Shown: positions 12,398-24,241 of the stretch, in pieces
How the letters are laid out: each line of letters starts with the position of its first letter
Numbering within the stretch: position 1 is the stretch's first letter
From: Ophiobolus disseminans
Lineage: Eukaryota > Ascomycota > Dothideomycetes > Pleosporales > Phaeosphaeriaceae
DNA length: 64,000 nt
Direction: 5' to 3'
Assembly (NCBI GenBank): GCA_010093685.1
Contig: MU006234.1
Location: forward strand, 859,668-923,667
Made by a program: the position numbers and the translations under genes
Notes under the pieces: generated by a model
What the model saw: the letters and a program-made list of their open reading frames with translations, nothing else
What the model was told of the DNA's origin: nothing
Database searches by the model: none

Positions 12398-15300
12398 TCA
12401 TTTCGAGTATCGACTCCGCGCGCTCCTTTGCGTGCTCCCACTGCGACTCCGATCCACAAATTCGGCTGATGCCTCAAGTCGGTTTCCAGCATCGTACCCA
12501 TCGCTGTGCAAGCTGTCTTTTGTCATGTGATGCTGCACGTATCCAGTGCTCAAAGGTCGGTCTTGCGCACCGATTGGCGGCGGTGGAGCATGGAAGTCGC
12601 TGATGCCGTCATTTGGGTATAGACTCGATGCCGCAGAATGTCCGGGAGAGCGTTCAGGTGACGGCGATGGTTCTGTAGAGCCGAACGGAAGGCGGATCGG
12701 TAACCCACCAGGCGTGGGCTGCAGGTGCTGATTTTGATGAGGTGTAGGGAACTGGGGAGTCGGTGGAACAGATGCGTCCAGCACGGTCGATAGTCGATCG
12801 TGGAGTACTGCAGCTTCTGTTGATCTGGTGCGTCGTGAATTCTTTCGAGGAATGGATGGCACACGATTCGACGGCGCTCTTCCTTGCGTGACCCGGGACG
12901 CTCGCGATCCGATCCTGCTAGGCAGTTCGATGCCTCCACCTGTCTCTATGGGTCCTAGTGTAGGTGCCAATGCGGATATTCTGTTCACACGCTCAAACTC
13001 TATATCGCTCAAGTCTGAGCCACTGCTTGAAGATCTTCTGCGCTCACCAGCAAGCACGCCAGCTGATGCCACACCCAGTGGTTCCTTGGCCCGTGGAGGC
13101 GACTCCGGGCTGTCACGGTATGGCTCTTGCACAACCTCTGGAGATTCCTCGTCTTCATCGACAGCCCTCATCTGTGGAGGCATGCGCGTACTTCGGACCA
13201 CCTCGAAGCCCTTGCTCTTTTCCTTCTTCCGGCCACCAAGCAGATTCAAACTCTTGAACCATCCAGTCGCTGAAGATACAGGGCTCATCGGGTCCGCAGG
13301 TCCAGTCTTCAATTTCCTGGTAGGTTGCGACGACAGAGCTGGCCCGCGAAGACCGTAATAAAAGTCGGATTCTCGAACCGAGTAATCTGTGTTGTTTCGT
13401 CGCTCGAGGTTCGGATCGGAATCGTCTCTGTTCATTCGCAGATATGCCGGGGCGGGAGTTCCAGAGCCTCGCGACGGTCCTTCTCCTATATCGCCTGTTT
13501 CAACATCCACATTATCCGAATATGGCGCATCTGCGATATCAGCAGTGATAGATGGTCTACCGGATGCACCCGGCCCAATCGAATCCATGGTGTGCTTGCG
13601 TGGTCGGGGAGGTCTATAGTATGGGTCCGCAGCGTCTAAAGTGGTACCCATTGTTGGTCGCCGCGAGCTCTGGGTTGAGCTGGTGCCCAAGAAGTTAAAC
13701 GGCTGGGCATTCACGCCCGGTGTATTTGGGCTGGTACCACCATTGTTGCTGTAGTCGCCTTGGCTGAAGCCCTCAAACCCCACGCTAGCACGCTGACTGT
13801 CTCGGTCGTAAGGGCCATTCAGCAGCACTGCAGAACTGGCAGACATACTCCTGGATCTGCTGTCCATGAGCTGGATGTTCTTGCCTTCGTCGTGGTTGAG
13901 CATTGCTGCATTCGAATTGAGGCTGCTGCGCTGTGTTCGGTGGTTGTTTCGCTTCGACAGCTGACGTTTGCCAAAGACGGTGGTCAGTCCACCTCTTTGG
14001 TTTTCTCCGACACCCCCCAACCTCGCGAGCACCTCGATGATGGTCTGCAAGGCGTTGAGGAAGAACCCAAAGATAAGCACGATGGCGTGTAGCAGGAGGA
14101 TGGCATAGCCGATCCATCCTTTGGGTGCCTCCGTCACGCCCAGAGATGGAACAAAAGCTACTGAGAGCATAATACAGGTAAGTCGGACGGCCGAGAAGAA
14201 GGTGTGGTAGGCGTTCATCGAAGTGTTCGACTGGAAAGGCTTGAAGGCATGGAGAGTTAGGATTAGAATTACTTCGCAGATGGCAAGCATAATGATCTGC
14301 GCGATGCCAGAGGGTTGGATAGCGCCAATGGCGATACCGCGTATGATGGTAAGGAGTACAGGAATGAAAGCAAAAGGTGCTGCGTCGTCAGAGTATGTGT
14401 TGTAAAGAGGCCCATATGTAAGTACGGTTGGCAAATCGTCGAAGAGGTGAGCACGTGGACGGGTCGTGAAGATGGACCAAAAGATCCAGGTGGCTGATCC
14501 GGCTACGAGGATGAGTAAGATGACTGCGGTGGCCACGACGGAGGCGGGTGAGCGTGGAGCTACCACCAGCTGAAACAGAGATAAGCAAATTATGGGAAGC
14601 ATAAAGAAGTTGAAGACGATGCGGACGATGTTGCCGAATGTGAAAGGCCAGTTTTTCCCGGTAAGATCGCCGCCTTGGACATCGGTAAGCTTTCTGTATG
14701 CCCAACGTACACCGAAGCCGGCTTGAGTGAGCAGAATCACAATGCCTATGAGCACAAGGAGGAAGATGGCCATGCATGCCCAAATGTCCCGTTCTCTTGA
14801 CATGCCGACGTACTGGCCCATGCGGGTGAGACCATAGGTGCCGTTGGCGAAGTAAACGCCGTCCACAAGGCTCTGGGATCCATTAAGCTGGCTCACGAAG
14901 CTCTGATTGAACAGCAGGACGGACCAACTGGCCTGGCTCACCACTGGCTGGAAGAAGCCGGGATAATTCAGACTCAGACTGCCTGCCAGGACGATGAACT
15001 GGATGTACTGTAGGCAATCGCCGAAGCCGGGTGTGACCAGGCGCAGAAGATCTTCGTCTCGACCATAGTTGCTCGACCAGCGGAAGACATTCGATGTTCC
15101 CCACGGACTGCATGTGGCAGCAAAGACGGTCGCGATAGCCACGAGCGCCAGCACCGCAGCCGGGAGATAACAGAGTGTGTCGGACAGCTTCTTGCCAAGA
15201 TCTGGTGTGATATTGGCGGAGATGCACCCAAGCGGTTGCGCATTCGCATCTCCAGCTACGATCCTCAACGTCGCAGCCCAGGTGGCAAACGAGTATGTAC

Positions 15301-15820
15301 TGTGGAAATCGTGCGAAATGCTGAAGGCGGGGAAATCGTACGGGATGCTCGCGTTGGCGTTGAAGGCAGGCGCAATCGGGCAGCTCTCGTTGACGACGGC
15401 TTTGCAGAACTGCTCATCCGGGTGTCTACCGGCCGAGTATGTGAGCACCCTGAACGTGGTGAAGAGAGTCGTGTACTTGTTGTTGCCTCCGTCGACATCG
15501 GGGATCTTGCCAAATGTGCTGTTGGGATTGTCCCAATAGGTCTCGTTGGTGCGGTCAGGGAGGGAGCCCGCTTGCGCCTGCCCGGACACATTCCCGTAAA
15601 CGGTAATGTTCAGGGTGTGGCTGGGTCTGGTGGTGTCGAAGGCCGCCCACACGTGTTTTGGTGCGAATTGTAGGTAAGGCAAAAGCCGGCCATTGGGCTC
15701 CGGAAGGAAGACCTTGTCGAGGCAGTTCTCGAAGTTGACAAAGACGGCGGTCGTGAGCGGGAGGAAGGAGGCCAAAGCAACGAGGACGAGCAGGAACGGT
15801 GTCCTGCAGAGCGGCGGCAT
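12398..15820 (-). CDS. TRP-like channel protein with ML-like lumenal domain
   Basis: Single exon, 1140 aa from the ATG at 15820. This start was chosen because it gives a clean signal peptide (MPPLCRTPFLLVLVALASF, cleavage near TTA); the frame stays open another 134 codons upstream but that part is Arg/Pro-rich and not protein-like. The lumenal part (about 25-210) has several N-glycosylation motifs and Cys pairs, as in the ML-like domain that precedes fungal TRP-like channels. A region with many hydrophobic segments follows (about 230-700), including GDCLQYIQFIVLAG and WACMAIFLLVLIGIVILL, matching the TRP/Pkd2-like Flc family architecture (PF14558 + PF06011). The last 400 residues are a Ser/Pro-rich cytosolic tail with many possible phosphosites. 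Family members act in membrane or Ca2+/FAD-related transport and cell-wall integrity; the exact substrate cannot be read here. Confidence 0.85.
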   Translation of the reverse strand: MPPLCRTPFLLVLVALASFLPLTTAVFVNFENCLDKVFLPEPNGRLLPYLQFAPKHVWAAFDTTRPSHTLNITVYGNVSGQAQAGSLPDRTNETYWDNPNSTFGKIPDVDGGNNKYTTLFTTFRVLTYSAGRHPDEQFCKAVVNESCPIAPAFNANASIPYDFPAFSISHDFHSTYSFATWAATLRIVAGDANAQPLGCISANITPDLGKKLSDTLCYLPAAVLALVAIATVFAATCSPWGTSNVFRWSSNYGRDEDLLRLVTPGFGDCLQYIQFIVLAGSLSLNYPGFFQPVVSQASWSVLLFNQSFVSQLNGSQSLVDGVYFANGTYGLTRMGQYVGMSRERDIWACMAIFLLVLIGIVILLTQAGFGVRWAYRKLTDVQGGDLTGKNWPFTFGNIVRIVFNFFMLPIICLSLFQLVVAPRSPASVVATAVILLILVAGSATWIFWSIFTTRPRAHLFDDLPTVLTYGPLYNTYSDDAAPFAFIPVLLTIIRGIAIGAIQPSGIAQIIMLAICEVILILTLHAFKPFQSNTSMNAYHTFFSAVRLTCIMLSVAFVPSLGVTEAPKGWIGYAILLLHAIVLIFGFFLNALQTIIEVLARLGGVGENQRGGLTTVFGKRQLSKRNNHRTQRSSLNSNAAMLNHDEGKNIQLMDSRSRSMSASSAVLLNGPYDRDSQRASVGFEGFSQGDYSNNGGTSPNTPGVNAQPFNFLGTSSTQSSRRPTMGTTLDAADPYYRPPRPRKHTMDSIGPGASGRPSITADIADAPYSDNVDVETGDIGEGPSRGSGTPAPAYLRMNRDDSDPNLERRNNTDYSVRESDFYYGLRGPALSSQPTRKLKTGPADPMSPVSSATGWFKSLNLLGGRKKEKSKGFEVVRSTRMPPQMRAVDEDEESPEVVQEPYRDSPESPPRAKEPLGVASAGVLAGERRRSSSSGSDLSDIEFERVNRISALAPTLGPIETGGGIELPSRIGSRASRVTQGRAPSNRVPSIPRKNSRRTRSTEAAVLHDRLSTVLDASVPPTPQFPTPHQNQHLQPTPGGLPIRLPFGSTEPSPSPERSPGHSAASSLYPNDGISDFHAPPPPIGAQDRPLSTGYVQHHMTKDSLHSDGYDAGNRLEASAEFVDRSRSGSTQRSARSRYSK

Positions 15821-17272
15821 GGTGCCTCGTTTCCGGCGCGACTTCGGGGGTCGCTGTGTGGGTTGGTGGGTGGGTATCTCGAGCTGGGCGGGTAGCTGCG
15901 GGAGTCGAGCGCCATTGCGCCGTGTGGTACCTGCCATTATTGCCCCAACGCGTCCGCCTTCATGTCGTCGTGCACCCTGCGCGGCAGCCGAGTGGTCGCA
16001 GAGTGTGGGCGGCACGGATTGGGTCGTTTGCGCTCTGTTCGGTGGCATGCGCCGGTCGCGGTTGTTGCAGGTGGAAGGAAGCCGGCGCCGGGCTGGGCGG
16101 GCGATGGTGTTAAGGGAGCTTCCAGCTGAGGAGCTGTCACACGGTCGACGAGGATGGCCTGCCCGAGGTGAGACACGGCGTGAGGCAGGAGCGATGGTGC
16201 GTTGGCAGGGGCGACTCTTCACTGGGCCCTACGCGGCAGTCATGTCCAACGGCGGCGATTGAAGCGAGCGTGAGAAAAGAAGTCGGCGTCGCGAGAGAGT
16301 TGGGAGGGTGTTTACGCGGGCCCCAGCGAGGTGGGTGAAACTCCTGAAGTGGCGGAGTGCAGCCGTAGCTCCCTAAGCGCGACTCTTAGCTGCAACTCGT
16401 GTAGGTAGAAGCACCTACCGAAGCGTTCGCCTGGACGTGACTCGGCAGGTAGCCGTCCTTCAGACGAGGGTGCCGCATCAAATCAAGAGAGCATCCCTAT
16501 CGATAGGTCGCCTACTATCGACCGCCTTCCACAACGTCATACTGAAAGCGCTAGAGAACTCTCTCTGTCTGACAAGTTGTGACATGTGCATCACCATCAG
16601 CCAGCCGTCGACGTCGCCCATCACGGCGCCCGGACACACAACGAACTGCGCTGATTCGCCGCCGGGCGTCTAATTTAAGAATACGTGCCGGTGTCATTGT
16701 GCCACTTCCGCGACGTTGGACGCTTATCAGATCTTCACTCGCCACCAACTAACAACAGCGACACCTTGGTTATATACCTCAATTCAGCAATTGCGAGGAG
16801 AAAACAGTTTTTCGATAAGGATTGGCGACCACAGGGCGTACAGATCAGCACGGCTTGTCGTGTGTTGGGACTTGGGATTGTGGCGCAGCAGAGCTATTTC
16901 TGTTTCGCCGTCGATCCTTGCCCACGCTAACCATGTTTCATCGCTTCCAGATGACTGCCGGTCTAGGCACGTGCTGCCGAGCATGATAGCTTCAAAGTCG
17001 TTTGTCGTTTTCATACACCCGCTTGCAGTACTAGTAATGCGCAAGCAGAGCCATTGCTGTAGTCGTGATGCCGCAACCTCCGCTGTGGGGAACCTGTGCA
17101 TCCTTCGGCCCGCATGAGGCGCATATTACTGTCTCTCATTCGCCCAGAGTTCGATAGGATAACGATTACGCATAACCAAGTGCAGCCATGACGAGGCTGC
17201 AGGATAAAACGCCGGCCTTGCGAAATCCCCGCTCAAAAGTGCTTCCACCCATGGAAGTTCACTCAAAGTCCC
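15821..17272. other. divergent promoter region
   Basis: Lies between the start of the minus-strand channel gene and the start of the DUF3176 gene. The first 400 bases remain open in the channel gene frame (possible longer N terminus) but look like leader sequence. No other gene is supported. Confidence 0.5.
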
Positions 17273-19572
17273 ATGTCGGATCCTATGAACACCACGCCTA
17301 GCATTGCTGCTTTGACCGGACACGGTCAGCAAGGCGTGCGCTCACCCCACCTCACCCCTCCTTCGGACACCTTTGAGCTTCGAGACTCTATTCTGCTCGA
17401 AGTTCGAACGCCCCAGCTGTCTCAAGCTCGTGACGAATCCACGGATTCTCTCCTAAGCACAACGTCGCTGCCCGCCATGTTGCCCGTGTTGATACTCCAG
17501 CCACCCAAAAGCCGCACATACTGAGCCCGACCATGTGGTGGTACGAAGTTCTGTCACTCGCGCTCGCTGTCACCATCCTGGTAGCCATCACCACAGTTCT
17601 TGCTGTCTACGAGGGGAGACCCAGTCCCATGATCGGTGGCATAACACTCAATACCGTCGTGGCATTTGCATTAACGCTTTTTAGGATTTGCTTGATGGTG
17701 TCCGTTATCGAGTGTATCTGCCAACTGATATGGGTGCGGCTGGCACGAGGCTACGAATCACTCAAGGATATTTATAGCATTGACATGGCCAGCAGAGGTT
17801 CTTTGGGTAGCCTACAATTGCTGTCGAAGCCCAATCATGGGTAAATCATAGTCTCCGGCCCTTCGCTCCAGTGACGCTTGGCGTGCCTCGATCACCAATG
17901 GAATCTAGATGCTGATACAACAGACCCTTGATTTGCCTCGCAGCAGCTGTTACCATCATCGGAATTGATATTGGCCCATTCTTTCAGCAAAGCGTCTCAT
18001 TTTATAGTGCTAGTGTTACCAGTACTGGTGGTGAAATGTCGGAAGCCTTTGCATCCACGGCTCTCACATATCAAGGCAATGTGGGAGACGTGGGCTATAC
18101 TGACCCCAACTTTGGTGCGCCTTTGTATATTTATCAATTCAGGGAGACGAGCTGATCTTGTCTTAGGGAACAGCATCCCGTTCAATCTCAAATCGGCCAT
18201 GTACACAGGTCTTTATTCTTCGGGCATGATAGATCTTCCGAACCCACCAAACTTTTGCCCAAGTGGACACTGTAACTGGAAGCCCTTTGCCACCCTTGCC
18301 GTTTTTGTTCAGTGTTTTGACGACAGTGCGCGATTCCATTTAAACTGCTGAGCCCCAGAATTGGAATCGCGAAAGGATAATTTCACTGCATGTGCTCTGC
18401 AAGAGCGAGACCCCAAATACCGGGGAGAGCTTGCAAGGCTATCGCCGTTCAAAGTATTTGACAATTCCAGCCAATCTGTGCTACGATGGGCCCGCAACAG
18501 CCTGACTTCAAGGACTTCACCGAACTCTGGGTTTGACTATGGATTTGTAGGAGATCCAAAGACAATCAACTCGTCTGCTAGCATGGGGTACGCTCAATAT
18601 TCGTGGCAGCTTGCGAGGGATCCCATAGTAGGTCCTGGGAGCAGTTTTAGGGAAGCTCGCATCTCTAAGTCCAGCACTTGGGAGGCTGGCATCTGTATAT
18701 TCTACGTTTCAATGCAATTTATCGAAGCGAAAGTCGAGAACGGGACCTACAGGGAACGTACGATCCGGACCACCACTGGGCTCAAGCCTAGCCCAGCAGT
18801 CCCGGTCCAAAGCCTTCCCGATACGAGGAACATCACTTTTACGTACAGACATAATTGTCAGGACTATAAAGAAGAGCCGTGTTCTTCCAACAGCTTGGAA
18901 CCTGTGGAGCTTAATATATCAGGTGAGACGTTATGGCACATTGTGGGAGCAATCGGGAAAATCCTCCCCAGCGGCAACTTGACCACATTCCGTCAAAGCG
19001 GCTTGATGTTCAGTGGGTCATCAAATTCTCCAGCCGCCGAGTCTCCCTACCGCTCACCCAACATCACAAAAACGATACAAACTATCGCACACTACGCAAC
19101 GATCGCCCTATGCGCCAACGATACGATCCTCGCTCATCAAGACGACATCCACAATGACAGCGGTCTATCAACAAGCCATATTGCGCCCAGTCACCGCGTT
19201 CTGGGTACCGCGTACGTACAAGTAGAAGACTTGAAAATTCCTTGGGGATGGCTCGCCTTCCCAGCCGTGCTTGCTCTGATAGTAGCTGCATTGCTGTTCG
19301 AGACCATCCGATCGAGTCACCCTGACAATGTGGGAGTTTGGAAGAACAACGCGTTAGCTCTGCTTTTGAACACGGAATGGAGGCTGGAGCGTGCTTGTAT
19401 TGGTGCAGCGACGAGTGAGGGGGTAGAGAAGTTGGCTAAGGGCTTGGAGGCGAGAGTTGTACAGGATGGAAGCGACAAGAAAAGGATGGTGGTTATTAGG
19501 GAGAAGAGCGAGCAAGATATGCCGAAGAGCTCGTGGCATTGGCGAGGATTGAGGCGGCGTAAGAATGGTTAG
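17273..19572 (+). CDS. DUF3176 membrane protein, possibly a pseudogene (in-frame TGA)
   Basis: Proposed exons: 17273-17429, 17501-17840, 17924-18114, 18167-19572 (698 codons in one phase). The first intron is the least certain; 17924 and 18167 are well supported. The family pattern is clear: WWYEVLSLALAVTILV membrane segment, ITLNTVVAF, ASRGSLGSLQLL, a second membrane segment PLICLAAAVTIIGIDIGPFFQQ, then an exoplasmic region with CPSGHCNWKPFATLAV, and a final membrane segment (WGWLAFPAVLALIVAALLF) before a basic tail. The phase breaks at TGA 18349-18351 inside the region where the family normally continues. No GT-AG intron of workable length and phase removes it, and the expected CxxC after LAV reads FxxC. 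The gene may be a recent pseudogene. The function of DUF3176 proteins is unknown. Confidence 0.7.
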
Positions 19573-20251
19573 GGAAGTGTTGTGAGGAACGAACGACCAC
19601 GATGCCTCATTGCTAGAGCTGACTGGCTTGGGCTGGACACCCTCAAAGTATTGCTAGTACTGTTCATATCTCAGCGATGAATTTTAAGATGTGCATCTGA
19701 TAGAGTTGAAGCACGAGCGGCGCTAGCCCAACCTCCTCCCGATCAGGGCCTCAATGACGTCGCGTGCGACCCCACCTCGACGCGTTCACACAAGACGAAA
19801 AGCACACCACAACCAACTAGACTGAGCGGTCGAAACTCAATCCTCCGTAGCATGAATGTCACCATATTCGCTCGATCGTGACATGCGACAATGTTCTCCG
19901 CCAGCCTTCCATCGCGTGCTTGCCGCCGCACCTCTGTTCGAACGGCACACAGTCAGCAACAACCTCCAACCCCAACGGGCAGGTCGAGGAACGCGCCACT
20001 ATCATCACGAGCAGCCCCGCTACCTAAATGCCTGCCCAGCCCCGGCTCAATCAGAAGTTGGACAAGCCCCAGAAAGCTTCGCTTGGCAACGGTTCGCTCC
20101 TGCCTAATGTGACTTGTACCTTCTTGGCGGCGATTGTCACGCAAACGCAACGCAGATGATGCGGTCCCGCTACCCGAGTCCTTGGGATTGTTTAAGTAGC
20201 ACGTCAGGGCCAATTGCGGTTTTCGACGCGTGCTCTACCGATTGACGAATT
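19573..20251. other. intergenic
   Basis: Promoter side of the DPP-V gene. Several short overlapping frames, none with motifs. Confidence 0.5.
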
Positions 20252-22616
20252 ATGGCGATGAAGTGCGCTGTTTTGGCCGCTGGCCTTTTGCTGGCCTATG
20301 TGCAGGCTATTACCACTGAGGGTATGCTTGCTGCACCGAGACGAAGCACAGGTATTCTTAATGCTAGAGGAGTAAGTGCTTTCAAAATCTTATTTCTGAC
20401 AAGTGCTGACTTTGTAGGACAAAGCATTGTTCTCCGAGACGAAATACAACTGGACAACAGCGAAGGCTGCGACGACTTGGTACTTCCTCGACACCGAGAC
20501 CGGAAATACCACAAAAGCACCGTTTGGAAGCGCAGTGTCTGAAGTTGTATGGGTTGGAAATTCGAAAGATAGTATTCTCTACCTCAACGCAACGAATGAG
20601 AAAATTCCTGGAGGTGTGACGTTGTACACAGCGGACCTTGGCGCTAGCTCTTTTTCACCGTACGATCATGGCCTCGAACGATGCTACGAGAATGTTACTA
20701 ATTGGTTTCAGGAAGCTTGTTGCGTCTCTTGGTGCGCCTTTCTCGGGCTTGAAGGCTGCGAAAACTGAATCCGGCATCAACTTCGTCCTCAATGCCCTTG
20801 CATATGGGAACAACGGCTCCGCATACAACCCGGAACTGGCCACTAAGGCCAAAAGCTTGGGTCAGCTGTACTCCAGCAATTTCGTCCGACATTGGAATTA
20901 CTACGTTGCCCAAGAGAGGTATTCCGTCTTCGCCGGAACCCTTGGTGGCGTCAATGGCAGCTACGCGTTCAATGGCACGCTGAAAAATTTGCTTTCGGGT
21001 CTGAACTACACTGTCACTCGACCAGAGAGCCCTGTACAAGGCTCTTCAAGCAGTCCGAGCGACTATGACCTGTCACCAGATGGCAGCACTGTTGCTTTCC
21101 GCACCAAGGCGCCTCAACTCCCCAAAGCAAACTACACCGCCAGCTACATCTACATCGTACCGCATGATGGGTCAGAGGTCGCAGTCCCGATCAATGGTCC
21201 TGGAACTAGCGCGCCTGAGGCTGCTCAAGGCGCATCAGGTGCTCCTGTATGGTCTCACGATAGCTCGAAACTCGCATTTACCCAGCAAGACGGTATTGAC
21301 TACGAGTCAGATCGCTACAAGCTCTACGTAGCAGAAGTTGACGGGCTCACTTCCGAAGTGCGCTCAGCTGCCGAAGACTGGGACTCATCTCCGACTGGTC
21401 TCAAATGGAGCCCGGATGACGTTGACCTGTGGGTCACCTCCGAACTTTACGCATCTGTTCGTCTGTGGCTTCTCCCAGAAGACGCAGCGGCCGACTTTAA
21501 GCCCACAAATTTCACGGGCTCAGATACGATTGTTTCCGACTTCGCCATTCTCCCTGATGGTTCTGCGTTCGTATCCGCGGCGACGAGCTGGAGCAGTCGC
21601 ATCTTTTACAGGCAGTTCCCTGGACAGAGCAAAAAGGTGCTGTTCACTGCAAACGAGGTCGATCCGGAGTTGAAAGGACTGGGACCTAAGGACGTCTCCG
21701 ATTTCTGGGTCAAGAATGACGACGGAGATATGATACAGACATTCGTCTTCTATCCCACTGGCTTCAACCCCAACAAGACGTATCCGTTGGCTTTCATCAT
21801 CCACGGTGGACCGCAGTCAACTCAGGGTGATAATTGGTCGGTTCGATGGAACCTGCGCTTGTGGGCAGATCAAGGCTTCGTTGTGACCTCAACTCAATTC
21901 ACTGGGTCACCAAGCTATAGCCAGGCTTTCACCGATAAAGTAAGTTCTCCAAACATCACGCCGTCTCAAGACCTTCGCGCGGAACACTGCGATAAAGAGA
22001 ACATCTTCTAGCCGTACTATCAAACACAAGTGAACTAACGCACACCCAGATCCAAAACAACTGGGGCGGCACACCCTACACCGACCTCGTCAAAGTCTTC
22101 GAGCACATCCGCGACAACATCTCGTACATTGACACCTCGCGCGCCATCGCCGCCGGCGCTTCCTTCGGCTGCTACATGACGAACTGGATCCAAGGTCACG
22201 CCCTCGGCCGCGAATTCAAAGCCCTCGTCTGCCACGACGGCAAGTCGACGCAAGTAGGCTCCTACGCCACGGACGAGCTCTGGTTCATCCAGCGCGACAA
22301 CAACGGCACCATGTGGAACGACCGCGCCAACTACGAACTCTGGGACCCGCTTATCCATGCTAAGAACTGGAGCACGCCGGAGTTTGTGGTCGGCAATGAT
22401 CTGGATTATCGGGTTGTTATTTCTGAGCCGCTGCAGACGTTTAATGTCTTGCAGAGCTTGGGCGTGCCGAGTCGGTTCTTGCATTTCCCGAATGAGGGCC
22501 ATTGGGTGACGAATAGGGATAATAGCTTGTTGTGGCATAAGGCGATTTTCAATTGGATCAGGTATTGGGTGGGCTTAGAGAAGGAGCTTATGACTGAGGG
22601 GGTTATTACGCAGTAG
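20252..22616 (+). CDS. Secreted dipeptidyl-peptidase V (S9 family)
   Basis: Four exons: 20252-20371, 20418-20659, 20712-21939, 22050-22616, giving 718 aa, the usual length for fungal DPP-V. A signal peptide is present (MKCAVLAAGLLLAYVQA). The middle is a beta-propeller-like region with WSHDSSKLAF and LKWSPDDVDLW repeats and many N-x-S/T glycosylation sites. The C-terminal alpha/beta hydrolase domain has FIIHGGPQ, and catalytic residues inferred as S568 (GASFG), D649 (LDYRV) and H681 (EGHW). It should release X-Ala, His-Ser and Ser-Tyr type dipeptides outside the cell, serving nitrogen nutrition; orthologues in pathogenic moulds are secreted antigens. Position +2 after the serine motif is Cys (GASFGCY) where the family usually has Gly. 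The start and all three introns (46, 52 and 110 nt) are canonical and keep phase. Confidence 0.92.
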
Positions 22617-23182
22617 TTGTGAGTATGGGATGAATGATTGACATATGTCCATGAGAAAGTCAAGAAATATTTGTGAAGACTTGTGATACGCTTCTTCCAA
22701 CCTTGTCGTATACTCGAAAGCAAGTTGACTTGGAAACCTGCACTAGGCACCGATGGCGATTCATTTGCACATCTAGATGACTCGTAAGTGCTGCGCGATG
22801 ATTTTAGTCAAAGTCGTTCTTGATGCACCAGGTCAAGCAAAGGGAAGCGCAACGCTCCTCATACCGCGTCCAAATTTCAAGATCTTTTTGCTGAATGTAC
22901 ACGTGCGCCAACTTCAAATGACGAAATACCGTAATGCAATGCAAGGCCTTCTATATCCCAAATTCTGCACGTGCGCCAAATCCAAATGACATGCGCAAAA
23001 AAGGAAATACGAAGCTAGTGCCAACCCGCCTCTTGCTGTACTAGCAACAACAGGAATACCTGATGTACCAGCCATGTGCGCGAGATCTGGATGTTATACA
23101 GGAGTGGATGGATACAAGTGTGCCGTGATGCTCAACAAAGGAAATCTAAACGAGGCTGAAGGACGATGATTGTCGACGGGGG
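22617..23182. other. intergenic
   Basis: 3' flanks of the convergent DPP-V gene and the orphan minus-strand gene. Contains a short direct repeat (see 22900-22979). No gene is seen. Confidence 0.5.
22900..22979. repeat. Short direct repeat CACGTGCGCCAA
   Basis: The 12-mer CACGTGCGCCAA at 22900-22911 recurs at 22968-22979. Both copies are followed by a similar segment ending in AAATGAC and, further on, GAAATAC. Spacing is 68 nt. It looks like a local imperfect duplication; no function is evident. Confidence 0.7.
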
Positions 23183-23938
23183 CTAGTTGGTTGAATCGAT
23201 CGTGGAGAGAATGGCGAATCGGTTGTGGTTGGTACCATGTACTAAGCTGCCGTGGTGGTGGAATCGAGGTTGTAGGCTGGGTTGTTGGGCGGGTTGCTGG
23301 ACGGGTCGCTGGACGGCGGCTGGTCGGGATCCTCGAACCGGAGGAATAACCAGCAGTTGCGGCAAAGCAATGTTGAGTACTTGCGTCATCTTGAGGTACT
23401 TGGATTTGTCCTTCCTACACCACCGGAACGTCACCCAATCGATCGTCACCGTACCCGCGACATAATCGAACGTGCAGTAGACGTGGTAGGTTGGAGGATT
23501 GCTGCTAGTAGGATCGCTGGACAGACTCATGGTAATATGTGGCTGAGTCGAAATATTTCGCTTTTTCTTGTCGACCGAGAATTCGTGAATAGGCGCGCTG
23601 CATCCTGGTTAGTATCTTCCATTCTTCGACAAATCTTAGAGATGCACCTACATGATAGTTGCCGAAGATTCATGTGATGCATTGCGTAGCGAGCTTGCTA
23701 CTGCTTCACAGGCAAATTTACAGTCGTCGATTGCTTGTTGACTCCTGCCTTTCAAGTTTCGGTGTATATGCTGCTTTGCTTTGCGGGTCCACTTGAGATC
23801 ATGACCATTAAATATGCCCTGCCATATTGCTGGGCCCATAGGGTTCACCAACTGAAGATTGATGGTGTGACTGATCTTCTTCGAAGGGTCAAGGACCTCA
23901 CGAAAGCCATTTTCGGTTGGTTCGATACGGTAGGACAT
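23183..23938 (-). CDS. Hypothetical protein, two exons
   Basis: Minus-strand exons 23938-23652 and 23597-23183 join to 233 aa. The intron (23598-23651, 54 nt) has donor GTAGGT, branch site ATACTAAC and acceptor CAG, and splicing keeps one phase across two otherwise separate frames. This is the main evidence that the gene is real. The N-terminal half reads like a folded domain (NLQLVNPMGPAIWQGIF, HRNLKGRSQQAIDDC); the middle has PTYHVYCTFDYVAGTVTIDWV; the C terminus is a Gln/Pro-rich stretch (QRPVQQPAQQPSLQPR). There is no signal peptide or membrane segment. I do not recognise the family. Confidence 0.55.
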
Positions 23939-24241
23939 GGTCGTAACCTAGAAATGGCTGAGTTGATGGCGCTTGGAACAATTAGAGGCGACAAAGATGC
24001 GAGATATGTTGCTAGTATCAGATCGTACAGGCTGTACGCCGCGAGGTAGAGTGCGGTACACTTCCCTACGAAGGATGCAGAGGCATTATGTACCTCCAGC
24101 TATGAAGACACGCATCGCTTTCCATTTCGAAATGTCTTGCTTCCTGATCGTTGTTCCAGAAGAGCGTTGTTCCAGTTCAGCAACGGTGGCATGTTGGCAT
24201 CCGGGCTTTGACGACGGCGTCTCAGCAGACTATGCCGTTGT

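Noticed and set aside
15823..16222. Longer N terminus (134 residues) for the TRP-like channel
   Set aside because: The extension is Arg/Pro-rich and would bury a clean signal peptide; the ATG at 15820 is preferred.
15693..16262. 189-codon + strand frame opposite the channel gene N terminus
   Set aside because: Arg/Gly-rich shadow of a GC-rich coding and leader region; no start context or domain.
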